The position numbers and the translations under genes were made by a program. Below the pieces are notes generated by a model. That model worked only from the letters and a program-made list of their open reading frames with translations. It did not search any database and was not told the origin of the DNA. This document shows positions 42,836 to 56,260 of a stretch of DNA of 64,000 nucleotides, in pieces. The stretch spans positions 9,059,501 to 9,123,500 of the forward strand of contig OY821741.1 in assembly GCA_963682055.1 (NCBI GenBank). Direction: 5' to 3'. Origin of the DNA: Primula veris (taxonomy: Eukaryota > Streptophyta > Magnoliopsida > Ericales > Primulaceae). Each line of letters begins with the position of its first letter. Positions within the stretch are counted from its first letter, which is position 1.

Positions 42836-45800
42836 TCAGTATTGGTATCCACTGGGTGAGCCTGGATTATAATGGAAAAAATCGTTGGGCTGTTCTTCAT
42901 AGTAGTGAGGAACTGCATAGTTAGGCTGATAGTCGTAATTGTACGCGTAATGAGGTGGCGAGGGTGAGCTAGATTCAATGGACGGGCTCGGAATATGGTG
43001 GTGTTGGTGTTGGTTTTCATCAGATGAAGTAGATGGTATTTTACTCTTTTTGCTTTTGTCAACTCGAACATCCATTAGCTCAACTTCTTCGAACGAGTGG
43101 AAAATCGGGTGTAAATATGCATCTGTTAAGTAGGATTTCAAGTTGAGGCTCGGTTCTGATGCCCGTTCTTCTGTATCCTTTGCCATCGCTTTCTGCAAAA
43201 ACAGAAAAGAAAGAAAAGAAAATAAATCTACCATTGAAGCAAACCATAGGCCTTGTTTGGTTACAAATTTTAAGCAAATACTTTACCTTAAAGCTGGATT
43301 ACTTTTGGTGATAAGTCCAAAAAGCTGATTATATTTTTAAGCTGGAAGTTTTAAACCAGATAAACATCCATATTATTTGCTTAAAAGCTGCATCCAAACA
43401 ATTCTTTAATAATATAACACTAACTTTTCAATTTGTCTTTCTTTGATATTTTGGACGTACTAAATTCTTAAATGACAAATTTTAAAATGTACTCAACTTT
43501 ACTTCAGAAATTAAACTAACATTTATTCCAGTATCAACGTATCAATAACTTGCCTCAAGGGGATATCTTCTGAATGCTGGTTCGAAGCGGCTTTTACAAT
43601 ACTTGTGAAATGCTAAAGTCAATATGGGCAGTGCAACAAGCAAAGGAGTTGAATTTGCGGCCTCTTTTGTGCTTAAAAGACCCAACAAAAGTAGTTGAGA
43701 TATCAACAAACTTCCTACTATTCGGCTGTGCACGTGAGGCCAGAACGCTGCAACACTCTCGTATTGTTGATTATATACATTTATTATCTGCAAAGTGCAA
43801 CAATTGAAAACAGTTGAGATTTGAGAACAAAAGCATGGTATAAATGAGAAGCTTACATCAACCCATTCACAATCAAGCAAGAACGAACAAAGATGCTTAG
43901 TGAATAATACTGACGTACAAAGAACTAATCAGCATACCAATGGATTAGTACTTAAACCTTGTTTGTATGTTTCATTCTCGATTTGACTCAACTAGTCCTA
44001 TTAATTCATTTTTCAAAAACCTTCCAATCAGTCCAATTCGGATGTTTTTCATATAAAGGAAGTGATCCATGAGCCCAATAAATGACCAAGTTATCCACTT
44101 TTTTACGTTTTTACTTTAACCTTAAATGTTTCAACCCCTAAACAGGACATACATTCAGCAGACGATTGGAGAAATTTTAAGTAAACCACTTGGAGAGTAG
44201 TTTAGAACATGGAACATATTCATTATATGAACCATGGGTGAACATCTAGTTATTAGACAAAACTAGTATGCTTCCAAAGCAACTAGTGGAATTTCACTAG
44301 TATCTTAAACCTTGTCCACATGTTTCTTTCGCTACCTCAACATAATGTCATAATTTGACTTGACATTTTAATACAACTGTTTCCGAAATTTCTGAAATTT
44401 CTTTATTCAGTCCAATTTGGATGGTCTTGGTCAAATCAATAACGAAAGTGAACCATGAGCACCTCACAGGACCATTTATTAATCACCAGAAACAAAAACT
44501 AAGAAAATTATCCCTCATCTTACTCAAGTATTTTTAAAATATTTATTATTTTGAACCCCTGTATGAGTCATTTGAGGCTCAGGTGAGAAGCATTCCATCA
44601 CAATTATATTGGCTGAGACATTCTCCTAAACTAAGCACTAGAAAATATTTGTCAAAGCTGAATATACTTGGCCTCATTGTTTGCAGCTTTTAAGCTAGTC
44701 TTTTTTGTTTAAAAAATGGATTATATTTAGCTGACCAGCTTGTTAGCCTGAACTCAAACCAAATAAGCCCTTAAGTAGGAGTTGCTTTGTTTTTGAAAAT
44801 CTATGGCTTAATTTAATTTAGTCCTACTTTGGTTGCAGATTTTGAGCTCAGTTATTTGCTTTCTTGTTTAAAATATGGACTGCTCTTGGCTGATAAGCTT
44901 ATTCATCTTAAAAGCTACAACAACCCATAGTTAACATATTTTTCTCAACAAATGACAGGAGAAGCAAAAGGAACTAACCTGGTGACGATAAACAAAGTAA
45001 GCAAACGCGAAGAAGACTAGTATAAACGGGAGTAGAATCGGGGTAACCACCGCATAAACAATCCCAAGAAGGAAATAAAGTTGAAGGCTTGGTAGAGTCT
45101 CGGGAAAATCAACGCTACCAGGGTCCATTGCTCTTTCTCTATCTCTTTCGGTTTTTACGATAAACATGTTTTTTAAGTGGAAAATTACCAATGGCTTTAA
45201 CCTCAGAATCTCACCGGCTATGCCAGCCCACCCATCGATCATTATGTACGTAATAAAAAATGTAGCTTTCATTGGTATTGATACACCAATAGTTCTAGGA
45301 ATCCTGAAAATTAAACAAATAAAGTTTAACCAAAATAAAAAATATTGTAATGGAGGGAATATCATTAGGGAAAAGTACCAAGAAAGCAGAGATTTTAGAA
45401 AAAATTCACAGCAACACATGAACTAGCTTGTATTTGGCTGGTAACTTTGAACTTGAGTTTTTACAAGACTTGTTTACAAACTGCATTTGCTTGCAGCTAT
45501 TAAACTTAACTTTTATGCTTTTGCTTACAAACTGCATTGCATTTAGTTGACCGGTCTTAGCCTCTAAGTTTTCGAATTTCTAGCCTGAAAAAGATAAAAG
45601 TTTCAAGCTGAATAACCCCGACGCTTTCCATTCTAAAATAAAAGTCTTAGTTGCTTAAAAGTTGAAGGCGAACAAACTTTAAATGAGAAGAAATGCCACA
45701 CTTTTTGTCTAGCATTCACTAACATTGGCTGATCATACAAATACTATCATCTTCCAATGCCTTGATACGCGGAAAAAAATGTAAAAAAGTGTTTGTTTTG

Positions 45801-48800
45801 ATTAAGCCTTTTCAAATTGTTGACCACGATCCAATTTGTAAGGCTTTTATAGAGATTGGCATTTGATATGTAGCATGTTACGACTCCATCACGAATGTTA
45901 AGACTCTTCATGGACTAGACAAATTATTTGGAGACCAAGTTGTCTTGACTAATGGTAATAACCATGAACAGAAGCCTGCTTGCTTAAAAAATCTAATGAC
46001 AAATAAAAGATCAGAAACAAGATAAAAATGGGAAAAAATGAGGAATCTTACTGGGTGGGCGATTGGTGAAGGAAAGAGTGAAGTTGTTGGAATGCTGTTC
46101 CAGCAACAATACTGCCCAAAAATACATTCACCAACATGAAATAGTAATATTTTGCCGCTGTTCTTCGTTCTAGAACTGAAAACGCGACATATCCCTCGAT
46201 TTTTGACATGATCATCAAAATTGCTGGAAGAATGTATAAGAAGATTTTGAGTGCTAAACCAGGAAGGAAACCTTGTAGAAAGGACTTAATAAAGTTCCTG
46301 CACGTTATGAATTAGCATTTTGTCATGATGATAAAAAATAGATTGATTCACAGAAAAGAATATGAATACAAAATATTTCTCTCTTAATCGTGCCACCTGA
46401 CCACGTAGGTCGTCAGTATTCAAGATCAAAATTAAAAGAGTGTTCTTGAGATTTAATAAATAACTCTTTTCATATCAAATTCGATGAATGAACAATAATT
46501 AATTAACAAGAATCTGAAAATCCTTCGATTTGCTTGTGTGAGTTTTCGGTTAAAGTTCTTCAATGATAATGGCATGTGAAAACATAAACAAGGTTAGTAA
46601 TTTAATACAGCGCATTTATTTAAGTGTTTCTAATGTATACAAGTTAACAAATAAAACATGAAGCACCTGAAATTCCATTCAAAATAGTTTTCAAGACGAT
46701 AAAAAAAGTGGCAGTTTTCCAAATGTATTGAAGCAATTTTTATTTCATCAGACCTTCAGCAGGGAAATACAATAAATACCCACTATGATTGTTTTTTGGA
46801 TACGAAGCTTGTAACATTTTACAAATCAACTAATAAATCACTCTGCTTTTTTTTTTATCAAACTGATAAAAATATTCATGACAGGACAACAAATATGAGC
46901 TTATCGGGAATTAGAGCAAGCAGGTCATTATGATGCCAACAAAAGCCGCAAACATGGTATTGATAAGGTGTGCATATCATACCTGGCACCGAATATGGTT
47001 ATATTCGTAATGGACAACATGGAATAAAATAGATGATAGCTTAAACTATTAGCCTACCCCAACCTAAGTCAAAATTTAAGTCTGAAATATTGTCCAATTG
47101 TGTCAATTGCTTGAACTTGAATAGAACAAAACAATTTTATACTTACATCTCAATGACCGGCCTCAGGAAAGGGGCAACTTTTTGAAGACCCTCCAAATTT
47201 GCGAGTGATTGCACAAAAGCAATAGGTATCATGTAACAGAAAACCAAACCAAACACCGCCAATGATACTACAAGCTTTCGAACAGTTAAAGATACAAATG
47301 GTATCGGTAAATTTTTCCAGTACACGTCACGAGGTTCAGGTGCCCAATTAGTCAACCAAATTGTTGGATTCTCACTTTGTTGTGTTTGCGCACATACAGC
47401 AGCCCCCCATCGCGAATTAAATGAAACAAACGAGGCCGATATGATGCATTTTGGGTCCTTCAGAATTTTCTCACGCTCCATCGTTAACTAACAAAAAATA
47501 ACAAATTAAAGCCTTTCTTGAATAGGAGTATATAAAATATGTTTTCCTTTTTTCTAACGGAACTTGTTAGATAAGACTGGCAAAAATAATTTTAGTCACT
47601 AACATATTGGATAATAAAAATTAGTTTATCATACTATTACAATTTACACAGATTTGAACAATTTATATACCAAGGAGAACATTTTCAACTCAAAAGTATA
47701 ATTTTATATTATTTGTTGACGACTTCAGTGAAATAAGCGTCAACCTATTCAAATTTGAACAACTAGTAAACCCGAGCTTCTACGCTATTACTGATTAAAA
47801 CATCCAAAACTCTATTAATGATTAAAAAGAAGAAGTTGCCTCAGTAAATAACCAAAGTGTCATGAAAGTTGAACAACAAATGGTTAGAGAGTATACTGTA
47901 CACATATTACCAGAATGTTTCGTCATTATGTACCAAAAGATAACAAATTAATACCAAAAAAATAAAAAGGATGGGGGTCTTCCGATATCAAGTGAAAGCT
48001 ATGACTTACAGTTCTATCAAGATCCTTGATTTGTTGTTTATAGAAGTCAATAGAATCAACCTTCTCACCCCAAAGCCCAAGACATCCAATCTGAAAGACA
48101 AAAAAAGAAAATCAGTACATAAATAAATTATATAATAAAATTAATATTTCTGTTCTATATTACTATATATTATGAAACCTTTCGAGTTGGCCTTTTTGCA
48201 GGATGCCTTTCAAACTTGAGCTGGTTGTAATCTAGCCAATTTTGAAGCCTATTTCTTCTCCTCACAACTTTTGCAAATTTGTTTGCATCATAGACTGCCT
48301 ACATAGGTATTAAACTTATTTAATACCAAGAAATGACTTGAACTATTATTTGAGGACGAAAGTAAAAGAAACGTTGTATTACTTGGTGACAAAGATAATG
48401 ATCTGGATGATTTGTTTTAAAGAAGTTATCCACGCTATCGGATATTGATCGACCAGAAGCTCGTGGCACATTTCTCACCAATACCTGCAACCATATTAGT
48501 TAAATTTAGAATAACAAGTTTGAGAGAGTGAAAGAATTTTCCAGAAAATGAGAACAAGGCAAGTACTTAAATAATAGACGGGAGAGGTCGTCAATCACAA
48601 GTTTGCTTGGAAAATCATCATTTATTTGATCTTTTATGATCATTAGTGAATGTGTTTAGTTCTCATGAAAACTGTGCAAAAAAAAAAAAACTCAAAATTA
48701 TTACTTTAATTTCTTTAATTTGATAAAAAATTTAACTCACAGTGAACTGATCTGCACGTCTGTGTTGTGTGGCTAAAAAGTTTAGCCTCATTGATGTTAC

Positions 48801-51800
48801 TTGACCATATTCTTTGTACAGCATAAAACATACCCAGAAAGTGAACAAGTATTCCATTCCTATATGGACAAAAAATCTGAAAAAGAAAACCAGTAAAAGA
48901 TTTCTGTAAGGCGGGATTAAGTCAATTATTGTTAGATGGACAAGTGGGTAACAAGAAAGAAAGTAAAATTATAATACAGATAACAGTATGGCTATCAGAT
49001 CCAGTTTATGATTTCAAATTAGTTTCTTACACAAAACTGAACTGCCCAATGAGACAAGTTATGAACTAATGAAAGAAAGGTTATAAAAAAATTCTGCGAT
49101 GAATGGCCTCTGGGGCAAGAATTAACACAAACCGTTGGTATTTAAACCGGCAAGGTTTCATTCTATTAAAAAAAAGCTAAACTAAAAATTAAACTTTAAT
49201 TTATCAACAGCCTGAGATATTTCAGTAAAGGCAAATACATAAACATAAGATAGGCCACCTTTAAAAGGACAGGTTATTGCAATAGTCATGCACAAATGTA
49301 AAGCTTAAATGATACACCATATCATTTTAAAGCAACCACATGGATAAGAAGCATATGATTAAATAGTTAACTTTGTAAGCACTCCTTTTTCTCTCATGGA
49401 GTTGCAAGATGCTAAAGATAAGTTCAAAATTTAAATAAGCAATGTATTCAAAGAGTAATAAACTTACTTGTTCGATTTAGGCTTAATATTTGATATCGAA
49501 AGCTTATCGATGTCGCTAACCACCAAATCTTTGCTAAGGAAAAACAATGTCCCGCCAGAAACATTGATTGGAATCAAAACCAGAAGTGCTGCAATTGCAA
49601 TTGGTCCAAAAATCTTTAACCTGTAAAGAATGGAAGTAAAACAAAATTATGAAGAGAAAACAACCAAAATCTTCTTCAAGCCTGAGAATTAAATAAAATT
49701 CAATAGAAAAATAAAAATTTGACCATAGCAATCTTTGACTTTATAAAGGAGTAAAAAAACAGCTTTCCTGATTCTATTTTTGCGAAAGAATGTAAACTGC
49801 GACTGAACAAGAAAGAACGTAGTGCAAATGAAACATGAGCTTTTGACAGTTATAAAGGATTATAAACACATTCAGAACCATTAGGTGAGACTAAACCTAT
49901 ATCCAGCAACAAAACCAAAAAACACTTGTCTCCATTAACTAGTTTGAAAGAAAAAGTCCTTAACTAACTCTTCGACAAACATTGCCTCATATTCATACTC
50001 TATATTCTTATAGAAGAATGTAACCACTCATTAACAAGTTTTTGGCATCTACATTTGCACATAACAAAAGTGCAATTTTCAAATTTTCATCAACGTATAA
50101 ATCCAGCCTCGAAGAGGGCCCCGTCTTTGAGAACTAGGATGAAAACTATGACCCATGACACTTTGTAACTAAGTGGAGTGAGTAATCAAGGCTGCACAAC
50201 TATTTCAAACAATAAAAACTAAAAAGTTGCATTAGAACGAAACAGAGATATCATTTGGTGTTTGTGCCCACTACTACTACTAAAGTCAAATTTCTATTTT
50301 TGTGGATGATGATGGGCTATCACACTTTCCTTATCTTGAGGCAACAGGCAAGAAGGCGACTTTTGTTCCCTTACTCAAAAACTTCATCTGGATATTTCCT
50401 TATTATCATTATGCTAGTACAAGAAGATTTCATACGGTGTATAAAAAAATTTGACAAGTCATATGATTTTGGAAGACAGAAAAATAAAATAAGAAAACAG
50501 AAAAAGTTGGACTTTCTTACATAAAAATGCCTAAAATTCAAAAGAAAAGAAAGGGAAACTAGTTACTTAGTAATTTTACCCAGTAAAAGTATAAAGGATG
50601 ATACCCTTTTCCCACTAACAAATTAACACCATAAACTCTAGAAAAAACAGAAACCAACAGACATAACCACATCAGAATGCCAAACCATAACTGTTCCTAC
50701 TAATAAGCAATTAGAACCCTAATATTCTTTAAACAAAATCCAGGGATATTTAGTAAAATCTAAATAATTTCCACAAACTATTAACACCACACTTCTAGAT
50801 TCTAGAGCAACAGAAACTAAGGAAAAATGAATTCTTTAAGTCTTACCACCTAACCAATGAACACCAATAATTCCTAAACACACAGGAAAAGGAGAAAAAC
50901 AGCTAATATTTAATTCCATGCAATCAACATTGGGATTTTCTTTTCTAAAAAAGAAAACAGAAAGCCAGCAGGAGTAATCTTAAATTTCGAGCAACTAAAA
51001 TAAAAGAATATAAATAATTGCTGAGAAGTAAAACTCTTATTTTACCTTCTAACCAATAATCACCCAAATTTCTAAGGAAATAAATAAAAGATTATGTTAC
51101 TTAATTTTGAATATTAAGTCACTGACAAATTACCTCCATAATTTCAACAAAAGTAAGAACAATAGAAAAATCATTCTAAATTGATGAAAATTAATGAAAA
51201 ATAGAAAGAAACAAAAGGTAGTAATATCCGGCATTTTCACATATGAAAACCCAGAATTTCTAGAAAAAATAAATAAATTAGATAAATTTAGAACATTCAA
51301 GGGAAACAGAAAACTAACAGAAAAATAATAATTTTCTTCCCCCAAATACAAAATAGCACCAAATTTAACATAGAAAAAAAAATACGAATTCCAAAATTTT
51401 GCCCACTAACCACTTAGCACCAAAAACTCTAGAACACACACAGAAAAAAGGAGAAACAAGTACTCATACAAGAATTATAAATCCTGAGAAAACCAGCAAT
51501 ATTTACCAATTACCAACTAAACATAGAAAAAAAATTACGACAAAGCAAAAAGCTAAGGAAATAAGTAAATTCCAAATTATACACACTACTAATGAAGAGT
51601 GTTTTCAAAAAGTGAAAAGTTAGCTAGAGCGTTTTTGCAAGAGCTACCTAAAGCGCAAAAAGTTTAAGCTTTTAGCGCCTAAAAGCGGAAAAGCTAGCTT
51701 CTTTTAAGCATTGAATCGAGCTTTTTAATTAGAAGCCAGCTTTTTAAAATAGAGCTAATGAGCACCAAAATTCTAAAATCAAAGAGTTGGTAGATTTAAA

Positions 51801-52569
51801 AAAGCCAAAAAAAAACTAAATTGACCCAAGAAGCACCCAAAATTCTATGAAAACAGAAAATTAAGGAAAATTTACTAATTTCCAAACTTTACCCAGTAAC
51901 CAATTAGCACCATTATAAATTCTAAAACATAAAAAAAAAAAAAAAAAAAAGGAAAAATAGCAAATACCCAAGAACAGGAATCCTGATAAAAACGGCAAAA
52001 TTTACCAATTACCAACTCAACATCAAAAAATTATAACAAAACAAAATGCTAAGAAAATTATTAGATTCCAAATTATACACACTACTAATGAACACCAAAA
52101 TTTCTAAAATAAAAATAAAACAAGGAGCACCCAAGTTTTTATGAAAACAGAAACAAAAAATGGCAAAATTACTAATTTCTAAACTATACCCAATAACCCC
52201 TTAGCACCATAAATTCCAAAAAAGAAAAAAAAAAGGAGGGAAAAATAGTAAATACCCAAGAAGATAAATCCTGAGAAAAACAGCAGAATCAAGTCCAGCA
52301 TGATCAACAATCTCACTCTCACTCATCTTCAAAGCTTGAGGCATCCAATTTAAAAAACCCAAATAAGTCTTAATATTTGTGTTGACAAATTTGCCAACAA
52401 AGTTACCATTTTTTATTGGACTAGCTCTGGATTTACTAATGTACAATTTTGGAAAATAAACCCTGTCATTAATGGGTTGTATTCTTAGTAATGCAAAAGC
52501 TAGTAAAAATGAAAAAGCTGTTATTAGGTTTATTAGTGCTGATACTCCTATATCTCCTACACTTGCCAT
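42836..52569 (-). CDS. OSCA1: OSCA1/CSC1-type hyperosmolality-gated calcium-permeable channel, 802 aa
   Basis: An intact eleven-exon gene. Exons: 52256-52569, 49468-49620, 48741-48876, 48383-48484, 48179-48298, 48010-48090, 47147-47487, 46052-46297, 44979-45303, 43554-43787 and 42836-43192, summing to 2409 nt. It encodes a multi-pass (about 11 helices) mechanosensitive cation channel of the DUF221/TMEM63 family, probably at the plasma membrane. Landmarks: MASVGDIGVSALIN and LRIQPINDRVYFPK at the N-terminus, DIDKLSISNI, FTFWVCFMLYKEYGQV, VLVRNVPR, the cytosolic linker KFAKVVRRRNRLQNWL, and WGAAVCAQTQQSENPT. Pore-side helices follow with LPAILMIMSKIEGY, ATFFITYIMIDGWAGIAGEI and LYFLLGIVYAVVTPILLPFI. 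The C-terminal tail, rich in His/Pro/Tyr (HYAYNYDYQPNYAVPHYYEE), is about 30 residues longer than I expect for the family. All junctions keep phase. Intron 1 is 2.6 kb, and intron 10 has a GC donor. Confidence 0.96.
43249..43405. mobile_element. MITE in OSCA1 intron 10
   Basis: The left end ccttgtttggttacaaattt then taagcaaata pairs with the reverse complement of the right end, aattgtttggatgcagcttt then taagcaaata. These are inverted ends of about 30 bp. Relatives occur at 44671-44775 in intron 9 and at 39670-40270. The superfamily is undetermined (hAT- or PIF-like). Confidence 0.65.
43552..43553 (-). other. Non-canonical GC splice donor, OSCA1 intron 10
   Basis: Exon 10 ends CTTGAG and the intron starts GCAAGT, on the minus strand. 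The acceptor is tttttgcag at 43193. AG|GCAAGT is the strong consensus of GC-AG introns. Joining gives RRYPLE-KAMAKDTEERA, in phase and in line with family members at this position. No GT donor in the neighbourhood gives an equally sensible product. Confidence 0.8.
44671..44775. mobile_element. Related short MITE in OSCA1 intron 9
   Basis: ggcctcattgtttgcagctttt at the left and gaactcaaaccaaataagccc at the right form loosely inverted ends around gctagtc...ttagctgacc. A further fragment with tttggttgcagattttgagc is at about 44828. Confidence 0.4.
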
Positions 52570-52580
52570 GGAAACACAGA

Positions 52581-52612
52581 GAGATAGAGATAGAGATAGA
52601 GATAGAGATAGA
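52581..52612. repeat. (GAGATA)n microsatellite in OSCA1 5' leader
   Basis: Five hexamer units gagata within 20-50 bp of the OSCA1 start. On the transcribed strand it is a CT-rich leader. Confidence 0.9.
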
Positions 52613-52767
52613 AAGAGACAGAGAGAGTTAGTTAATAGTTGTACTTTAGTTTAGTTTAAAAAAGAGAATGTAAGAAAGTTGTGTAAGGAAAGATAAAGAA
52701 TTTTTGGAAAGTTTATTTTTTAAATATATTATTATTGTGTTTTGAGGATAATCCAAATTATTAAAAT

Positions 52768-52920
52768 AAAAAAATTCAAAAATAAATCATATAATTTAAC
52801 GTTTGAACTATGTGATTAATTTTTGAAAATTTTTATTCCGACAATTTTAATACAAGTTATTGGCCGATTAAAATTACATGTAGTTTCTACTGAACAATTA
52901 ATTGGAAACGGATGGAGTAA
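52768..52920. repeat. Dispersed 160-bp repeat, copy A
   Basis: Shares atcatataatttaa, gtttgaactat, gtgattaa, ttccgacaattttaatacaa and gttattggccgat with copies B and C at 55040-55396. It ends with ggaaacggatggagtaa, which resembles MITE-type termini. Confidence 0.75.
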
Positions 52921-54059
52921 TGGGTGATTTTTAAATAACTCCTTAAACTTCTAACCTTTTGCAATTGAAGTTTACTTTTTTAGCTTTTGACGATAACCTC
53001 CAATTTTTATTTTTGAAGTGAGGTAACTTCATATTCCTTGGAACAACATCATCCATATGTATTATATAGCAACCTTAGCTAAAATATATTGAGTTTGGCC
53101 CAAAATGGTTGTCGTAACAAGTTAGCTCATCCTTAGCGGAATTAATCTTAACTATAGTTGACAGTTATATTCATCTAGCCGAAAAACTTGCTATTATCAC
53201 AACATCGACATTTGTGAGCTCATTTCTTTTACTTGCCCCATCTTCGTTACTTTTTGTTCATTTGAGAAAATAGGGGGAAAATGTGAATAAAATAGTCACA
53301 TTTTAACAAGAAAAACTAGAAGAATGGCGAGGTTGATAAATTGGGTATAACTGAAATGGATAGTTAGAATTAAAAAAGTACGATCTTCTTTTTTATAAAT
53401 CTGGATATCATGATATAAAGCCAGTCAGCCAAATGTTGTTGTTCTTCGTCTATTCAAATAAATTATACATTTGACTTATGAATTTTCCCAAAATGTAATT
53501 ACGTTGAGTGTCTGGGGCACTCGCTAAACATCAAGTTTTATTTTAAATCCAATGGAGGAGTTTTGCAGAGACTAAATGATGTCGTCTCAACCCGATAATC
53601 TATGAAATTGATTTTGTTTATATAAGGAAGTTTACAATAATTAAATATTATATTGCAATTACATTAAATAACACTTTATATTTAGCAACCGGTCCACAAA
53701 ATTACTCCAGGCTCCTCACCTATCAAAATCTAGTTTGTTTTATTTCTAAGATATTTGTTTAAAAAAATCTGTAAAATTTGACATTCATAAATAGATATTA
53801 CACATAAAATCCATAAATTCTAATGCTTGGAAAAACATAAATAAAAATGCCTCCATTTTCAAGTTATTGTCGGGTCTATTAAATTCTATAAACGACTCAA
53901 ATAAGTAGTTCTTAATATTTCCATTTGGTAAAATGGAGACCATATGTACAAGTAGTCCATATTATTACATGACATTAATAAAAAAAAACTACTCCATTAT
54001 CATATCTATCATTTATTAGGAACCACAAGTAGAAGGGGAGAAAACTATAACTCCTAAAA
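52921..54059. other. Intergenic, no gene seen
   Basis: AT-rich sequence with no coding or repeat structure recognised. It holds whatever distal promoter the OSCA1 gene has. Confidence 0.45.
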
Positions 54060-54252
54060 CACTATAAAAAAATATCCAAATAGTAACGGAATTAGTGATG
54101 ATATTTTTTGTTACGAGCTTATTAACGACGGTTTTTGTGACGATTTTGTGACAGTTTAGTCAATTTGCGACAGATTTATGACAGTTTTTTAAATTAGCGA
54201 CAGGCTTGTGACAATTTTTGACTCTCATTAAATCAAATATTATTTTGTATTG
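54060..54252 (-). mobile_element. 193-bp CACTA-type MITE, copy 2 (inverted)
   Basis: Starts cactataaaaaaatatcc and ends tattttgtattg. The flanks AAA (54057-54059) and AAA (54253-54255) fit a 3-bp duplication, though they lie in an A-rich context. It is the reverse complement of the copies at 13053 and 54610, with the same order of tgtcacaa and cgacgg motifs. Confidence 0.8.
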
Positions 54253-54609
54253 AAATAAAATTGATTTCAAAATTGCGGAACTAGTAGTATTTTGGTAAGC
54301 CTTCATTGCAATTACATTTTCAATGAAATCTATAGGGACCATAATTTATACAACCATAGTGGAGTGTCTATGGAAAGTGTGGACACCTTTGTATATTGAT
54401 TTGTTTTTGTGTTACCAAATGCATAATAATTTAGTGTTTTGGAATTTGTATGTTTTTTAATAACCAAAACTCGGTAGGATAAGATAATATTGGTGGCGTT
54501 GGGTTTTGTCTTTGCCTTAAAAAAGCCCCTGAAATTAAATTACTAGTCACCCGTATCATTAATTTCTAAAATAAATTTTGATAATGACTAAGATGAAAAA
54601 GAATATCAT

Positions 54610-54803
54610 TACTACAAAATAATGTTTGATTTAGTGAGAATCAAAAGTTGTCACAAGCCTGTCGCTAATTTAAAAAGCTGTCACAAATATGTCGCAAATT
54701 GACTAAACTGTCACAAAACCGTCACAAAAACTGTCGCTAATAAGCTCGTAACAAAAATTACCGTCACTAATCCCGTCACTATTTGAGTATTTTTTTTTTA
54801 GTG
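54610..54803 (+). mobile_element. 194-bp CACTA-type MITE, copy 3
   Basis: Starts tactacaaaataatgtttga and ends tttttttagtg. The body holds gtcacaagcctgtcgctaat, gtcacaaaaccgtcac and gctaataagctcgtaac. Together with copy 2, it lies in opposite orientation about 360 bp away. Confidence 0.8.
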
Positions 54804-55039
54804 CAACAACTGAAATTAAATGATTATTTGGTATTCGGCAATAATGACTATGCATGTGCAAGTAACGTAAGTCAGGGAGATTATGACATGTTCTGTTGGT
54901 TAGTTTATTCACTTTCACATTAAATATAAATAAACTCATAGTTTATTAAATGAAACTTTATGTACGCAAGCAAACATACAAATAGTGGTGTCCTCCGGTA
55001 AATGTTTTACTATATAATTTTAATCGGTTCATATGTATC

Positions 55040-55396
55040 AAAATTATCGAAATGAATTTTTTTAAAATTAAATTATATAATTTAATGTTTGAACTATATG
55101 ATTAACTTTTAAAATTTTTCATTCCGATAATTTTGATATAAGTTATTGACCGATCAAAATTACACGTATTTTCATAATGGACAATTAATTAAGAACGAAA
55201 GAAATACTTTGTTAAGTTAGTTTTTTTTTTTTAAATATAGTTATTAAAATTATAAAAATGAATTTTTTTTAAACTAAATCATATAATTTAATGTTTGAAC
55301 TATATGATTAACTTTTGAAATTTTCATTCCGACAATTTTGATACAAGTTATTGACCGATCAAAATTACACGTATTTTCGTAATAGATAATTAATTA
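55040..55396 (+). repeat. Dispersed 160-bp repeat, tandem copies B and C
   Basis: Two head-to-tail copies at about 55040-55207 and 55232-55396 share aatttaatgtttgaactata, tgattaactttt, attttgata..agttattgac and cgatcaaaattacacgtatt. They are more like each other than like copy A, so the tandem event is the more recent one. Confidence 0.85.
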
Positions 55397-56260
55397 ACAA
55401 CGGAGGAAATACTTTGTTAAGCTAGTTTTTTTTTTTTTTTTAAATAATTTTGTTAAGTTAGTTGGTCAAATCCTTTTTGTTATTCTCAATCACTAAAAAG
55501 GAAAATGACCACATATGTAGTCAAGCGTGTTGAATAGTAATATTTTTGGATTATTGAACAACATTATATAGCATGTTATTATGTCTACATATGAAGAAAG
55601 AAAATGATTAAAAGAAAAACGAAAAGCTACCTTTTACAATTGTTTAATAGTTTTATTTCATTTTTGTCCATAAGCCTAGAAGTAGTAATAAAACCTAACA
55701 TCCACAACACTTGTCACATTTAAGCTTAATTTGTTATACATGTGTTTTACCAAAAGTTAGTCAAAGTATCACCCCATCATTATAATTTAATTAATAGAGG
55801 TAATTACTAACAGCCTCAAATATTACACTAGTCTTGCATAGAAATTATAAAATGATGATATTAAAAAATAAAATAATAAATTGATTGAATATGAGAAGAG
55901 AATATTTATGAACATCCCCGTGACTTGGTGTAACAAATATCATTATTCCCTTTGTTAATTAAATGTCATCCTCACAGTTGTATAGCACATGTATACATCA
56001 TAGTAAGGTCCATATTTTTTCTGCATTAAAGTACAAAAAAAGGGACCCATTTTTCTTTTACTTTTCATCATATGTTCGAACAAAATTATCTTAAATAGCA
56101 GAAAAAGTCGGCCCACTTTCGGCCTAATTGACACATGTTTATCACTAATATAAGAACAAATGTTGATTATAAATTTTAAAAATTACTAATGGTTGTAAGT
56201 TGGCAAGTTGCATTTTTAGTAATTTTTAAGGGGTAATAATGTATGGCATCATTTATTTAA

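Noticed and set aside
51399..52200. Coding potential within the 2.6-kb OSCA1 intron 1
   Set aside because: The ORFs are Lys/Thr-rich products of A-rich sequence. The flanking exons splice in phase across it.
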